DNA from: Pseudomonas sp. MM211
GTDB lineage: Bacteria; Pseudomonadota; Gammaproteobacteria; Pseudomonadales; Pseudomonadaceae
NCBI RefSeq assembly: GCF_020386635.1
Contig: NZ_CP081942.1
Span: 3,658,001-3,722,000, forward strand
Direction of reading: 5' to 3'
Length of the DNA: 64,000 bases
Made by a program: the position numbers and the translations under genes. Positions 33,235 through 41,953 of the stretch are shown here, one piece after another. Under the pieces are notes generated by a model. That model was not told where the DNA came from, made no database searches, and was given only the letters and a program-made list of their open reading frames with translations. How positions within the stretch are numbered: position 1 is the stretch's first letter; every line of letters starts with the position of its first letter.

Positions 33235-33858
33235 TCAGTCGCGGTCGAGCAGGTGGAACCGAGGTAGCGAGAAGTGCCAGCGGATCGCTGCCAGACGGAT
33301 CACCAGCACAACCAGCATGGCAATGCCGGTATCCAGCCAGTGCGGCGTTTCCAGCATACGCAGCAGCACGAAGGTCACCGCGCCGGCCAGGCAGGCGGTG
33401 GCGTAGATCTCCTTTTTGAAGATCAGCGGGATCTCGTTGCAGATCACGTCACGCATCACCCCACCGGCGACACCGGTCATCACCCCCATGATCACCGCCG
33501 TGCTGGACGGCATCGCGTACTGCAGGGCGACTTCGGTACCGATCACGGTGAACACCGCCAGGCCGAAGGCATCGGCGATCAGCAGGCCCTTTTCGTGGAT
33601 CGGCTGGGTCAGGCGCACCCAGATCACCGTACCCACAGCAGCCAGCGAAGCGACCAGAATGTAGGTGTCGTTGCGAATCCAGCTGACCGGATGATTATCG
33701 AGGATCACATCGCGCAGCGTACCGCCGCCGAGTGCGGTGATGATGGCGATCACCAGCACACCGAACAGATCCATGGACTTGCGCCCCGCCATCAGCGCGC
33801 CGGTGATGGCGAATACCGCCACCCCGAACAAATCCGCAAGGTAAAACAGCTGGCTCAT
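33235..33858 (-). CDS. TRIC cation channel-type membrane protein (UPF0126)
   Basis: A 207-residue protein with two copies of the UPF0126/TRIC module, each containing a glycine-rich turn: GALMAGRKSMDLFGVLVIAIITALGGGTLRDV and GTEVALQYAMPSSTAVIMGVMTGVAGGVMRDV. Seven hydrophobic helices are predicted, embedding it in the inner membrane. Bacterial TRIC homologues form homotrimeric cation channels; the physiological role in bacteria is unsettled. I chose the ATG at 33858 rather than the TTG six bases earlier. It follows gor by 7 bp and is probably co-transcribed with it. Confidence 0.92.
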   Translation of the reverse strand: MSQLFYLADLFGVAVFAITGALMAGRKSMDLFGVLVIAIITALGGGTLRDVILDNHPVSWIRNDTYILVASLAAVGTVIWVRLTQPIHEKGLLIADAFGLAVFTVIGTEVALQYAMPSSTAVIMGVMTGVAGGVMRDVICNEIPLIFKKEIYATACLAGAVTFVLLRMLETPHWLDTGIAMLVVLVIRLAAIRWHFSLPRFHLLDRD

Positions 33859-33865
33859 CGACAAG

Positions 33866-35221
33866 TCAGTTCACCGGCGTACGCAGGGTGACGAATTCCT
33901 CTGCAGCGCTTGGGTGAACGCCGATGGTTTCGTCGAACACCTGCTTGGTCGCCCCAGCCTTGATGGCGACCGCCAGGCCCTGGACGATCTCGCCGGCATC
34001 CGGGCCGACCATGTGGCAGCCCAGCACGCGATCGGTATCGGCATCGACCACCAGTTTCATCAAGGTGCGCTCATCGCTTTCGGTCAGGGTCAGTTTCATC
34101 GGCCGGAAGCGGCTTTCGAAGATCTTCACCTGGTGGCCGGCCTCGCGAGCCTGTTCCTCCGTCAGCCCCACCGTGCCGATGTTCGGCAGGCTAAACACCG
34201 CAGTCGGGATGTTCTGATAATCGACCTTGCGGTACTCCTCCGGCTTGAACAGACGACGCGCAACGGCCATCCCTTCGGCCAGGGCCACGGGCGTCAATTG
34301 CACGCGACCGATCACGTCACCGATGGCGAGGATCGACGGCGCCGTGGTCTGGTACTCGTCATCGACCTTGATATAGCCCTTGTCATCCAGGCTGACGGCG
34401 GTGTTTTCCAGCCCCAGGTTATCAAGCATCGGACGACGCCCGGTGGCGTAGAAGATGCAATCGGCCTGCAGAATGCGGCCATCCTTCAAGGTGGCTTGCA
34501 GGCTGCCGTCGGCCTGCTTGTCGATTCGCGCGATGTCGGTGTTGAACTGCACGTCCAGGCCGCGCTTGCCGAGTTCTTCATGCAGGTGCGTGCGCAGGGA
34601 ATTGTCGAAGCCACGCAGGAACAGCTCACCGCGATACAGCAGCGACGTCTGCGCGCCGAGGCCATTGAAGATCGAAGCGAACTCCACGGCGATATAACCG
34701 CCGCCCACCACCAGTACGCGCTTGGGCAGCTCTTCAAGGAAGAACGCCTGGTTGGAGTTGATTGCGTGCTCATGCCCCGGAATATCGGGGATATGCGGCC
34801 AGCCACCAGTGGCTATAAGGATGCGTTCGGCGCTGTAGGTCTTGCCGTCGACTTCGACGCTGTGCTCGTCGAGCAGCCGCGCATGGCCTTCGAGCAGGGT
34901 TACGCCACTGCCCACCAGCAGCTTGCGGTAGATGCCGTTGAGGCGCTCGATTTCGCGGTTCTTGTTGGCGATCAGCGTCGGCCAGCTGAACTTGGCCTCG
35001 CCGGGCGTCCAGCCAAAACCCTGCGCCTGCTCGAACTCATCGGCGAACTGCGCGCCGTACACCAGCAGCTTTTTCGGCACGCAACCCACGTTGACGCAGG
35101 TGCCGCCCAGATAACGGCTTTCAGCCACCGCCACACGGGCGCCGTAGCCCGCGGAGAAGCGCGCCGCACGTACACCGCCGGAACCGGCACCGATTACAAA
35201 GAGATCGAAATCGTAGGTCAT
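33866..35221 (-). CDS. gor: Glutathione-disulfide reductase
   Basis: A 451-residue NADPH-dependent flavoenzyme that regenerates glutathione in the cytoplasm. FAD site [17 protein letters not shown], redox-active disulfide [18 protein letters not shown] site [24 protein letters not shown] with the following Arg, FAD site [21 protein letters not shown], and the C-terminal catalytic His-Glu in [16 protein letters not shown] are complete. AGGAGG precedes the ATG at 35221 by seven bases; upstream in-frame starts are unsupported. It is upstream of the TRIC gene in the same orientation and divergent from the VOC gene. Confidence 0.97.
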   Translation of the reverse strand: MTYDFDLFVIGAGSGGVRAARFSAGYGARVAVAESRYLGGTCVNVGCVPKKLLVYGAQFADEFEQAQGFGWTPGEAKFSWPTLIANKNREIERLNGIYRKLLVGSGVTLLEGHARLLDEHSVEVDGKTYSAERILIATGGWPHIPDIPGHEHAINSNQAFFLEELPKRVLVVGGGYIAVEFASIFNGLGAQTSLLYRGELFLRGFDNSLRTHLHEELGKRGLDVQFNTDIARIDKQADGSLQATLKDGRILQADCIFYATGRRPMLDNLGLENTAVSLDDKGYIKVDDEYQTTAPSILAIGDVIGRVQLTPVALAEGMAVARRLFKPEEYRKVDYQNIPTAVFSLPNIGTVGLTEEQAREAGHQVKIFESRFRPMKLTLTESDERTLMKLVVDADTDRVLGCHMVGPDAGEIVQGLAVAIKAGATKQVFDETIGVHPSAAEEFVTLRTPVN

Positions 35222-35340
35222 CACAGCCTCCTGAACAGATGCAAAGCATACCGTAAACGAAGCGCCCTGCCCGCCTGGCACATGGCGCAAACTTATCCTC
35301 AAGGCGGCCTGTCTAGTCTCGATAGAACAAGGAGCTACTT

Positions 35341-35763
35341 ATGCGCCCGATCCTCACACACCTGGCATTGCACGTTCCGGATTTGCAGGCCTGCATCGAC
35401 TTTTATGAAGACTTCTGTGGCATGCACGTCATCCACCGTCGGCCCGGCAAGGGATCGCAGATCGTGTGGATGGCGGAGCCTGGTCGCGAGAGCGAATTCA
35501 TCTTCGTGATCATGCCCGGTGGCGAGCCACGACGCCTGTCGGCCAACGATTACAGCCACTTCGGCTTCGCCCTGCAGAGCCGCGAGGAAGTCGACGCCAT
35601 CACCGCCAAGGCACAGGCTGCTGGCTGCCTGATCTGGGCACAACGCGACGAGCCCTACCCGGTTGGCTATTACTGCGGCGTCAAGGATCCCGCAGGCCAC
35701 TACATCGAGTTCAGCTACGGCCAACCGCTGGGGCCAGGCGCCAAGCCGATCAACGAAAGCTGA
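35341..35763 (+). CDS. VOC family protein (glyoxalase/dioxygenase fold)
   Basis: A 140-residue vicinal-oxygen-chelate protein with a single beta-alpha-beta-beta-beta repeat pair: LTHLALHVPDLQACIDFYEDFCGMHVIH (first metal His), SHFGFALQSREEVDAI (second) and YYCGVKDPAGHYIEFSYGQP (Glu ligand). The ligands suggest metal binding and glyoxalase- or fosfomycin-resistance-like chemistry, but the substrate is not identifiable. AAGGAG lies eight bases before the start. It is divergent from gor; thiol metabolism next door fits a glutathione-linked role, by inference only. Confidence 0.88.
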   Translation: MRPILTHLALHVPDLQACIDFYEDFCGMHVIHRRPGKGSQIVWMAEPGRESEFIFVIMPGGEPRRLSANDYSHFGFALQSREEVDAITAKAQAAGCLIWAQRDEPYPVGYYCGVKDPAGHYIEFSYGQPLGPGAKPINES

Positions 35764-35768
35764 ATATG

Positions 35769-35794
35769 AAAAAACCGCCCGAAGGCGGTTTTTC
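35769..35794. terminator. Bidirectional terminator between the VOC gene and galU
   Basis: Stem AAAACCGCC/GGCGGTTTT with a four-base loop, A tract left and T tract right, serving the two convergent genes. Confidence 0.9.
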
Positions 35795-35820
35795 TGTCAG
35801 CCAGTCCTATCAGCGAGCGA

Positions 35821-36657
35821 TTAGCCCTTGCCAGTCTTGTAGAGGTGCTCGTAGCAGAAGTTGGTCGCCTCGATATAGCCCTCGGCGCCGCCGCAGTCGA
35901 AACGCTGGCCCTTGAATTTGTAGGCCAGTACGCAACCGTCTTGTGCCTGCTTCATCAGCGCGTCGGTGATCTGGATTTCACCGCCCTTGCCCGGCTCGGT
36001 CTTCTCGATCAGTTCGAAGATGTCCGGCGTCAGGATGTAACGACCGATGATCGCGAGGTTCGACGGAGCGTCTTCCGGCTTCGGCTTCTCGACCATGCTG
36101 TTAACGCGGAAGATATCGTCGCGAATCGTCTCGCCGGCGATCACACCGTACTTGTGGATCTCTTCCATCGGCACTTCCTGCACCGCCACGATCGAGCAGC
36201 GAAACTGGTTGTACAGCTTGACCATCTGGGTCAGCACGCTGTCGCCTTCGAGGTTCAGGCACAGGTCATCGGCCAGTACCACGGCGAACGGCTCGTCACC
36301 GATCAGCGGGCGGCCACTGAGAATCGCGTGGCCCAGGCCCTTCATCTCCACCTGGCGGGTGTAGGAGAAGGTGCAGTTGTCGATCAGGCGGCGAATACCG
36401 ACTAGGTATTTTTCCTTGTCGGTATTGCGGATCTGCTCTTCCAGCTCGTAGCTGATATCGAAGTGGTCTTCCAGGGCGCGCTTACCGCGGCCCGTCACCA
36501 TGGCAATCTCGTTGAGGCCAGCCGACAGCGCTTCCTCCACGCCGTACTGGATCAACGGCTTGTTCACGATCGGCAGCATTTCCTTGGGCATAGCCTTGGT
36601 TGCCGGGAGAAAACGAGTGCCGTAGCCAGCGGCGGGAAACAAGCATTTCTTGATCAT
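35821..36657 (-). CDS. galU: UTP--glucose-1-phosphate uridylyltransferase
   Basis: A 278-residue cytoplasmic enzyme making UDP-glucose from UTP and glucose-1-phosphate for lipopolysaccharide, exopolysaccharide and osmoprotective glucans. The nucleotidyltransferase start KKCLFPAAGYGTRFLPATKAMPKEMLPIVNKPLIQYGVEEA, VVLADDLCLN (metal Asp), YGVIAGE, VEKPKPEDAPSNLAIIGRYIL and GEIQITDAL are all diagnostic. AGGGAC precedes the start. It is a single gene with a terminator downstream. Confidence 0.97.
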   Translation of the reverse strand: MIKKCLFPAAGYGTRFLPATKAMPKEMLPIVNKPLIQYGVEEALSAGLNEIAMVTGRGKRALEDHFDISYELEEQIRNTDKEKYLVGIRRLIDNCTFSYTRQVEMKGLGHAILSGRPLIGDEPFAVVLADDLCLNLEGDSVLTQMVKLYNQFRCSIVAVQEVPMEEIHKYGVIAGETIRDDIFRVNSMVEKPKPEDAPSNLAIIGRYILTPDIFELIEKTEPGKGGEIQITDALMKQAQDGCVLAYKFKGQRFDCGGAEGYIEATNFCYEHLYKTGKG

Positions 36658-36804
36658 GGAAGTCCCTGAATGAGAGAGGGTTATCGACGCCGAAGCAGTT
36701 TATCAGGACGCCCGCGGCTTACAACGGCAGGACGTTAATCACCTAAAACGTTTGCTCAGCCAGGCAGTCACAAACTATGAAACCCACCGCAACGCGAGGT
36801 TCGC

Positions 36805-37056
36805 ATGTCCATTGACAATGATTTGAAGAAAGAGGTTCTCACCCGCCTGCTGCACGCTCACCCTGCCGGCCTGGGCAAGGAGGTTCTGGATAACTTCCGT
36901 GGCGAACATGCGGTCGCCGATACGCTCAAGCACTTGCAGGACAGCGGTCTTATCCACGATGGCGCCGTTTCGGGCACTGCTGGTGAACTGTCCCTCAACT
37001 ACCCCATCAAGCTCAGCTCATCAGGTGTCGAGACGGCCAAACAGCTCGACGCGTGA
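36805..37056 (+). CDS. Small hypothetical protein, possible winged-helix fold
   Basis: An 83-residue acidic protein: DLKKEVLTRLLHAHPAGLGKEVLDNF, DTLKHLQDSGLIHDG, ISLGSAGE-like turn and a short C-terminal strand. The alternation of helices with LQDSGLI and the final SLNYPIKLSSSGVETAKQL resembles a compact winged helix, and similar small proteins occur beside galU in Pseudomonas, but I do not recognise a named family. GAGG lies upstream of the ATG; an intrinsic terminator follows. Function unknown. Confidence 0.75.
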   Translation: MSIDNDLKKEVLTRLLHAHPAGLGKEVLDNFRGEHAVADTLKHLQDSGLIHDGAVSGTAGELSLNYPIKLSSSGVETAKQLDA

Positions 37057-37098
37057 TCCGCCGCTGGCCGATCACCACGTTTGATTGAGCTTTGCCAA

Positions 37099-37134
37099 CA
37101 ACGCCGTTTTCTCGCCCTGAGAAAACGGCGTTTT
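37099..37134. terminator. Intrinsic terminator after the small protein gene
   Basis: A 14-bp stem AACGCCGTTTTCTC/GAGAAAACGGCGTT with a five-base loop, followed by T residues. Confidence 0.85.
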
Positions 37135-37321
37135 CGTCTCTACCGCCCGCTCGATATCGGCACGATCCACGCTCGCAAATGCTGTACACTCCCGCGCCGC
37201 GCCAAGCCGGGACAGGCATTGCAGAGCCCTCGCCTGCATCTGCAGCCCGCCAAGTACCGCTCGTGCAGCCGCTCGCCGAAACCGGCGGGCCGATCACTCA
37301 ATACTCTCCGGAACACGCCCG

Positions 37322-38110
37322 ATGAAACACACCGCGACTTCCCTGCTGCTGGCGGGCAGCCTGCTGACTCCTGTCCAAGCCATGGCTGACCTTCTGCTGT
37401 GGCAGGACAACAGCCTGACCTACCTCAACGGCATCGACTTCAAGATCGACCCGCCTCGCCAGCAGACGCTGACTTTCGAGCACGCCAGCGGCTGGAGCTT
37501 CGGTGACCTGTTTCTGTTCGTCGACGGCATCAAGTACAACACCGAGGCCACCAATGGTGCAGGCGACGGGCACACTTTCTACGGTGAGATCAGCCCACGC
37601 CTGTCGTTCGGCAAGATCAGCGGCAGCGACCTGTCGTTCGGCCCGGTGAAGGATGTACTGCTGTCCGCCACCTACGAGTTCGGTGAAGACGATGTCGACG
37701 CCTACCTGCTAGGCCCGGCCATCGACCTGGCAATTCCCGGTTTCGACTATTTCCAGCTCAACACCTACCTGCGCCGCCCCGACGGCAAGCGCGACGGCCG
37801 TAATGTCTGGCAGATCACCCCCGTGTGGAGCTACACCGTGCCGGTCGGCAATTCCGACCTGGTGATCGACGGCTTCATCGACTGGGTGGTCGACAACGAC
37901 GACAGCTACCACGCCAACCTGCACATCAACCCGCAGATCAAATACGACCTGGCCAAGGCCATGGGCTGGGGCAAGAAGTTCTACGTGGGCGTCGAATACG
38001 ACTACTGGAAGCACAAGTACGGCATCGACAACGACAGCCCGTTGGGCGACGAAGTACTGGGCGGCACCAACCAGAGCGCCATCAGTCTGCTGGTGAAGGC
38101 TCACTTCTAA
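37322..38110 (+). CDS. Outer-membrane nucleoside-channel-like protein (Tsx/OmpK family)
   Basis: A 262-residue outer-membrane barrel. Signal peptide (TATSLLLAGSLLTPVQAMA), then LLLWQDNSLTYLNG, which is characteristic of Tsx-like proteins. Alternating strands end in a terminal Phe (ISLLVKAHF). It has FEHASGWSFGDLFLFVDG and HINPQIKYDLAKAMGWG, as in Pseudomonas nucleoside-specific channel proteins. It should admit nucleosides or small sugars by diffusion. A hairpin at 38121-38146 without T tract follows. It is a single gene, upstream gap 265 bp from the small protein gene. Confidence 0.87.
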   Translation: MKHTATSLLLAGSLLTPVQAMADLLLWQDNSLTYLNGIDFKIDPPRQQTLTFEHASGWSFGDLFLFVDGIKYNTEATNGAGDGHTFYGEISPRLSFGKISGSDLSFGPVKDVLLSATYEFGEDDVDAYLLGPAIDLAIPGFDYFQLNTYLRRPDGKRDGRNVWQITPVWSYTVPVGNSDLVIDGFIDWVVDNDDSYHANLHINPQIKYDLAKAMGWGKKFYVGVEYDYWKHKYGIDNDSPLGDEVLGGTNQSAISLLVKAHF

Positions 38111-38120
38111 GTGGTTGTAG

Positions 38121-38146
38121 GTCTTGCTGCCGGTAAAACGGCGGCA
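38121..38146 (+). terminator. GC-rich hairpin after the Tsx-like gene
   Basis: CTTGCTGCCG and CGGCGGCAAG pair with one G-T wobble around GTAAAA. No T run follows, so terminator function is uncertain. Confidence 0.4.
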
Positions 38147-38240
38147 AGGCTACGCACGCTCCAATCATTGGTTCGTGACGGGAGTGATCTGGAATAACAG
38201 AGAGGATCGCACGGAGGGAGTGCAGCATGGCTGCCGCAGA

Positions 38241-38327
38241 TGGTGCCCCGAGCCGGAATCGAACCGGCAAGACCTTGCGGTCGGCAGATTTTAAGTCTGC
38301 TGTGTTTACCAATTTCACCATCGGGGC
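38241..38327 (-). tRNA. tRNA-Leu (anticodon TAA)
   Basis: The minus strand gives GCCCCGATGGTGAAATTGG, anticodon loop CTTAAAA (TAA), a long variable arm, GGTTCGATTCC T loop, acceptor closing CGGGGC-ACCA with encoded CCA; 87 nt. Confidence 0.97.
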
Positions 38328-38515
38328 GGCGAAATATGCGAGGGCTGGACTATATACACCCCCAGGCGGCGCTGCAAGGTTAAACGGCGCAATAAAAAGC
38401 CCCGTAAATCAGTGATCTACGAGGCTATTGAGTCGACCGCAGGCTGACCATGCAGTTGCGCTCGCGTCGATCCTGGCGGGCCGCAACCAGAGGCTGCGCG
38501 CCCGCTAGCACCGAT

Positions 38516-38851
38516 TTACTTGCTGCTACGACCGACCAGCAAGCCGATCAGCAGACCGAAGCCCGAGGCTACGGCGACGGAAGTCCATGGGTTGCTTTCG
38601 ATGCGATCCTGAGCGTTACCGATGGTTTCACGACCCAGTTCGACAGCCTCACGGCCTTTATCGGTGATCGAACCTTTGGCTTCATTGAGCAGCGCGATCA
38701 CTTTCTCGCGAGCCTCGTGTGCCTTGTCACCAGAAAAGGACTCGGCATCGCCCAGCGCTTTGCTGGCCTGGTCGAGAAGTTTCTTCAATTCCTTGGCGCT
38801 TTCCTGTTGAAACTGATCCAGGCCGCTTTCCAGCGAAGTTTTACGAGCCAT
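38516..38851 (-). CDS. DUF883 family membrane-anchored protein (ElaB/YqjD-like)
   Basis: A 111-residue protein: a long amphipathic coiled-coil part (SAKELKKLLDQASKALGDAESFSGDKAHEAREKVIALLNEAK) followed by ESNPWTSVAVASGFGLLIGLLVGRSSK, the C-terminal tail anchor that defines the DUF883/ElaB/YqjD family. Known relatives bind ribosomes and attach them to the membrane in stationary phase under RpoS. The ATG at 38851 has GGAG nine bases upstream; the ATG at 38866 lacks one. Single gene. Confidence 0.9.
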   Translation of the reverse strand: MARKTSLESGLDQFQQESAKELKKLLDQASKALGDAESFSGDKAHEAREKVIALLNEAKGSITDKGREAVELGRETIGNAQDRIESNPWTSVAVASGFGLLIGLLVGRSSK

Positions 38852-38943
38852 TAGCGAATACTCCATAAAGTGATTGACGCTATTTTGGAGGCGCCGCCGG
38901 TCGCCAGAGTTCAGGTTTTTTGCTGATCGCCGCCATTGCGCAC

Positions 38944-39195
38944 TCAGAAGTCCAGCTCGATAAGCCCGGTATGGGCGACATTATCACCGGCCATGCCGCG
39001 CACGCGAGCACGTAGATCGAAGGGCATGTCGTGCTTGAAGGTGACGGCGTGGCCGATCAACTGGCCCTCCTCGTCGACCCGCTCGCGCTCTTCTTCCATC
39101 CAGGTTTCCAGCTCATCCTCCGACAGCCCCAGCTCTTGCGCCAGCAGCGAATGGAAGCGCTCGAGGTCGAGGCCATCGAATTTTCCACCGTCCAT
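38944..39195 (-). CDS. Small acidic hypothetical protein
   Basis: An 83-residue soluble acidic protein with helices FDGLDLERFHSLLAQELGLSEDELETWMEEERERV and strands TFKHDMPFDLRARVRG. No recognised family. The ATG at 39195 has GAGG eight bases upstream; a longer frame to 39258 adds 21 residues but has no ribosome site. It lies in a run of small single genes typical of Pseudomonas genomes. Confidence 0.65.
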   Translation of the reverse strand: MDGGKFDGLDLERFHSLLAQELGLSEDELETWMEEERERVDEEGQLIGHAVTFKHDMPFDLRARVRGMAGDNVAHTGLIELDF

Positions 39196-39288
39196 ATCGT
39201 CATCCTCTTCACCAGTCAGTACTGCTAACTGAGGCTGCGGGATGTGGAGGCAGTTCACTCTGTCTGACCGCGAGCGCGGATGACGACC

Positions 39289-39540
39289 TCAGGCCTCCTT
39301 GCGATCACTGCCTGAATTCAGCGTACGCAGATCCTGGCGCAACTGCGCCACCAGCTGAGATATCTGCCGCGAGGTGGACAGCTCAGAGCGAGATATGCCG
39401 GTGACATTCAGATAAACCTGCGCTGTGACCGGATCCCGGATCTGGATGGTTACTGATTCACTGCCATCGATCGAGCAGTTGCAGGCCAGTGGTAGAAACG
39501 CACACTCGACGATGTGGCGTTGCTCGAGAGCGGACATCAT
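39289..39540 (-). CDS. DUF1652 family protein
   Basis: An 83-residue protein of the Pseudomonas-restricted DUF1652 family: ALEQRHIVECAFLPLACNCSIDGSESVTIQIRDP, then a beta strand and a C-terminal helix ISQLVAQLRQDLR. Several paralogues exist in most Pseudomonas genomes; no function is known. GGAG lies eight bases before the ATG at 39540. Confidence 0.85.
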   Translation of the reverse strand: MMSALEQRHIVECAFLPLACNCSIDGSESVTIQIRDPVTAQVYLNVTGISRSELSTSRQISQLVAQLRQDLRTLNSGSDRKEA

Positions 39541-39763
39541 CTTGGAAACTCCTTCCTCACGTTGATGACCCTCCAAGTCTAGTTCGCGCAAATAAACTGG
39601 CATGAGGCATTTTGTCCCGCCTGTCGGCTGGCCGGCATCATCGATCAAAATCGCGCGTCGCCACCCAAATCAACCGTTGGTAAGCCACCCTGAACCTTGC
39701 CCCTGCGACACCCCTCACTATTGCGTTACCTCCATGCGGAGGTACGTCCAGATGAGGTGTCAC

Positions 39764-40093
39764 ATGCACGCGTACAACAATGTTGAAGGTACCGAGCGCT
39801 TGCTCTCACTAGCCGTAGGCGTGGTGGGTGCAGTCAGTGGTATCAGGCAGGGTGGAGTCGTCGGGCTGATCAAGATCGCGGCGTCGGCACTGATCGCCCA
39901 GCGTGGCATTACCGGCCATTGCCAGCTCAAAGACTTTCTGAGCTCTGCTGAAACAGAGGGAGCGCCATACGAGCGACACGCCCCCGCAGACCTCGATGAA
40001 GTGACTATCAGCCGCCAGGCGCAAGATAGGGAGGCGCAGATGGATAACGCGCTCGAGGAAACCTTCCCGGCCAGTGACCCTATCTCGCCGTAG
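39764..40093 (+). CDS. DUF2892-like small membrane protein
   Basis: A 109-residue protein. NNVEGTERLLSLAVGVVGAVSGI followed by VGLIKIAASALIAQRGITGHC is the DUF2892/YgaP-like two-helix membrane module; the C-terminal 45 residues are hydrophilic and acidic (DNALEETFPASDPISP). The ATG at 39764 has GAGG six bases upstream; earlier in-frame starts are not supported. Function unknown; relatives occur beside stress and detoxification genes. Confidence 0.75.
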   Translation: MHAYNNVEGTERLLSLAVGVVGAVSGIRQGGVVGLIKIAASALIAQRGITGHCQLKDFLSSAETEGAPYERHAPADLDEVTISRQAQDREAQMDNALEETFPASDPISP

Positions 40094-40109
40094 GGCTAAC
40101 GCCTACCGA

Positions 40110-40412
40110 TCATGTGGCCAGCACGATAAGCATGTTGGTGGGCGTCATTCTTGGAACCAGCTCGCGGACATCAGGTGGCGTTTCGACCTTGAAGAACACT
40201 TTGTAGCCACTGCCGTCCGGGTAAGGCCGGGAGTGCGTGACCCAGGTGGAAACCACACTCTCGGCCAGGCCGGTATCGATAGCGATTTTCGGAAAGGGAA
40301 TATCACTCTGCGGCGGAGCGAAATATTTGCTCCACAGCACGATAGTGAATGCATCCTGCTCAATCTCCCCCACCGCCGCCGTCGCCACCACCGCCAGAAT
40401 CCGCCGAGACAT
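40110..40412 (-). CDS. Small hypothetical protein overlapping the end of the preceding gene
   Basis: A frame of up to 100 residues. The part from DAFTIVLWSKYFAPPQSDIPFPKIAIDTGL to the end looks like a folded beta-rich protein. The first 13 residues of the longest frame are antiframe to the Gly-rich tail of the gene ending at 40360, so initiation more likely occurs at the GTG at 40373 within GGTGGGGGAG, translationally coupled to the upstream stop. No known family, and the ribosome site of the longer form is poor. Confidence 0.5.
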   Translation of the reverse strand: MSRRILAVVATAAVGEIEQDAFTIVLWSKYFAPPQSDIPFPKIAIDTGLAESVVSTWVTHSRPYPDGSGYKVFFKVETPPDVRELVPRMTPTNMLIVLAT

Positions 40413-40572
40413 CGTTGTCGGTAATCATGGTACCGCCAGAGCCACCACTGGAGCTGCTGGAATCGCTTTCGGCCTTGCGCTTCTTCGCGGCAGGCCTGAA
40501 GTAGGCATAGAGCACGCTGATGGCGAGCACGGCCAGCACCACAAGATAGATCCAGTCAATTGCGCTGAGCAT
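40360..40572 (-). CDS. Small membrane protein with Ser/Gly-rich tail
   Basis: A 70-residue protein: one N-terminal transmembrane helix (IDWIYLVVLAVLAISVLYAYF), a basic stop-transfer (AAKKRKAE), then a low-complexity tail of Ser, Asp and Gly. Such tails are common in small Pseudomonas envelope proteins, and no function is known. GGAGG lies five bases before the ATG at 40572. Its 3' end overlaps the start region of the next minus-strand frame. Confidence 0.7.
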   Translation of the reverse strand: MLSAIDWIYLVVLAVLAISVLYAYFRPAAKKRKAESDSSSSSGGSGGTMITDNDVSADSGGGGDGGGGGD

Positions 40573-40722
40573 CCTTACCTCCAACCATTGATGACATCCC
40601 CTGATGTTACGCCATTCGCTTTTCAGGCGTGATACAGCCCACAGCAACATGAATAAACAGCCGATCGTCCAGGGATATGAACTATTGTGCTGCATAGCAT
40701 CAAATAGCTATTACCAACCAAC

Positions 40723-41028
40723 ATGGAGCAGCCTACCGTGACCAAACCAGTATTCAACGCTCGTACTGCTGATAAGTTCGTGGTTCGTTTGCCGGACGGA
40801 ATGCGTAAGCGTATTGAAGACTTGGCCAACGAGAATTACACCAGCATGAACACCGAGATAATTCGGGCCATCGAGGCGCACCTCGAAGGCCAGGCGCGGC
40901 AGTCTCTGCTGATCGACGCACTGGAAGCGAAGCTGAAGAGCGAACTGCAGACCACTGCCAAGCCCGGCAAGAAGGTGCAGGAGCCCAATATCGATTATCT
41001 CGATGGTCTTAAGACAGGCACGCGCTGA
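40723..41028 (+). CDS. Arc-family ribbon-helix-helix DNA-binding protein (AmrZ/AlgZ-like)
   Basis: A 101-residue regulator. TADKFVVRLPDGMRKRIEDLANENYTSMNTEIIRAIE matches the ribbon-helix-helix of AmrZ/AlgZ, including the strand FVVRLP and the SMNTEII helix. The C-terminal part (KLKSELQTTAKPGKKVQEP) differs from AmrZ, so this is a paralogue or an Arc relative rather than amrZ itself. It would bind DNA as a dimer or tetramer. A palindromic AATAGCTATT-like sequence at about 40707 lies just upstream and could be an autoregulatory site. The ribosome site is weak. Confidence 0.82.
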   Translation: MEQPTVTKPVFNARTADKFVVRLPDGMRKRIEDLANENYTSMNTEIIRAIEAHLEGQARQSLLIDALEAKLKSELQTTAKPGKKVQEPNIDYLDGLKTGTR

Positions 41029-41064
41029 GCCTGTCGGGCTGGCTATCACGCCATAACGATATGC

Positions 41065-41084
41065 GGCCCCGCCCACGCGGGGCC
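41065..41084 (+). terminator. GC-rich hairpin after the ribbon-helix-helix gene
   Basis: A perfect 8-bp stem GGCCCCGC/GCGGGGCC with loop CCAC; no T tract, so only a possible terminator. Confidence 0.45.
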
Positions 41085-41137
41085 CGAGCCGGTGCAGTGA
41101 ATGCGACGTGCCCGCCTCGCTCCATCATTCGGCTATG

Positions 41138-41797
41138 TCAGATATGGGCTGTGGCGAACTGCAGCCACACCGAGAACGCGCCCAAAATCCCCCAGAAGCC
41201 GCTGAACAACCAGGGCGAGCGCAGCGAGAACAGTAGCGACTTGCGGTAGCGCTCTTCACACGCCTCGGTTTCGCAAAACAACGGTGAGTCGTCATAGGCG
41301 TGCCCGAACCGCGGCTCGCTGCGCAACAGGGTGTCCTGCTTGAACTGCCAGTGCCCGATGATCGCCGCAGAGGCCCTGATGCCAGGCCATGCGCTCAGCG
41401 AACTGACGATTCCCAGCAAGGCCAGCAGCGCGGGAATGATCAACGTGAACAGATCACCCCAGGTCTCATTGGTATTCGCCATCGATGATGCATAAGCAAT
41501 CACCAAAAACGACTGTGCCCCCAGATAGGCGTTGGTACGGCTCGATAGCTGACCCGTCTCGTAATGAATTTCCCGGCGGTAGAAATCCAGACGTTCCTTC
41601 GGCGTGCCGAACATCATGGAATCGCTGGCGGATGTTTCTTTTTCGGGTGTATCGGGGATAGCGATCAGGGACACAACGGTTACCGCAGGCAATAAGTACA
41701 ATGCTTGGAAAGCGGTAAGGGGTTGCCGTTCACCTTGATCGCCGCTGGATGCCAGACCAAGACTCAGGGCTATCGCCACGCAGCTGTTCGTCTCCAT
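41138..41797 (-). CDS. Hypothetical membrane protein
   Basis: A frame of 219 residues with about four hydrophobic segments: ALYLLPAVTVVSLIAI near the start, SFLVIAYASSM, LFTLIIPALLALLGIVSSL, and LFSGFWGILGAFSVWL near the C-terminus. The central YRREIHYETGQLSSRTNAYLGAQSFLVIAYA pattern occurs in bacterial membrane proteins of unknown function. Start is uncertain: METN at 41797 gives the longest form, while MFGTPKERLDFYRREI at 41614 would drop the first helix. No ribosome site decides this. Convergent with the ribbon-helix-helix gene. Confidence 0.6.
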   Translation of the reverse strand: METNSCVAIALSLGLASSGDQGERQPLTAFQALYLLPAVTVVSLIAIPDTPEKETSASDSMMFGTPKERLDFYRREIHYETGQLSSRTNAYLGAQSFLVIAYASSMANTNETWGDLFTLIIPALLALLGIVSSLSAWPGIRASAAIIGHWQFKQDTLLRSEPRFGHAYDDSPLFCETEACEERYRKSLLFSLRSPWLFSGFWGILGAFSVWLQFATAHI

Positions 41798-41953
41798 CCC
41801 AGAGGCATTCAGCTCTTATCCAGCGCTAAGGCAATAATTGGCGATGCAGGATAGGTTGGTGCTGAGCAGCTCCAAACTTGCCTCATGCCGGATCAGAAAC
41901 GGTGCCGGATCATTATGGGCAATTAAAGAACCAACAAACACGAAAGAGGCAGT

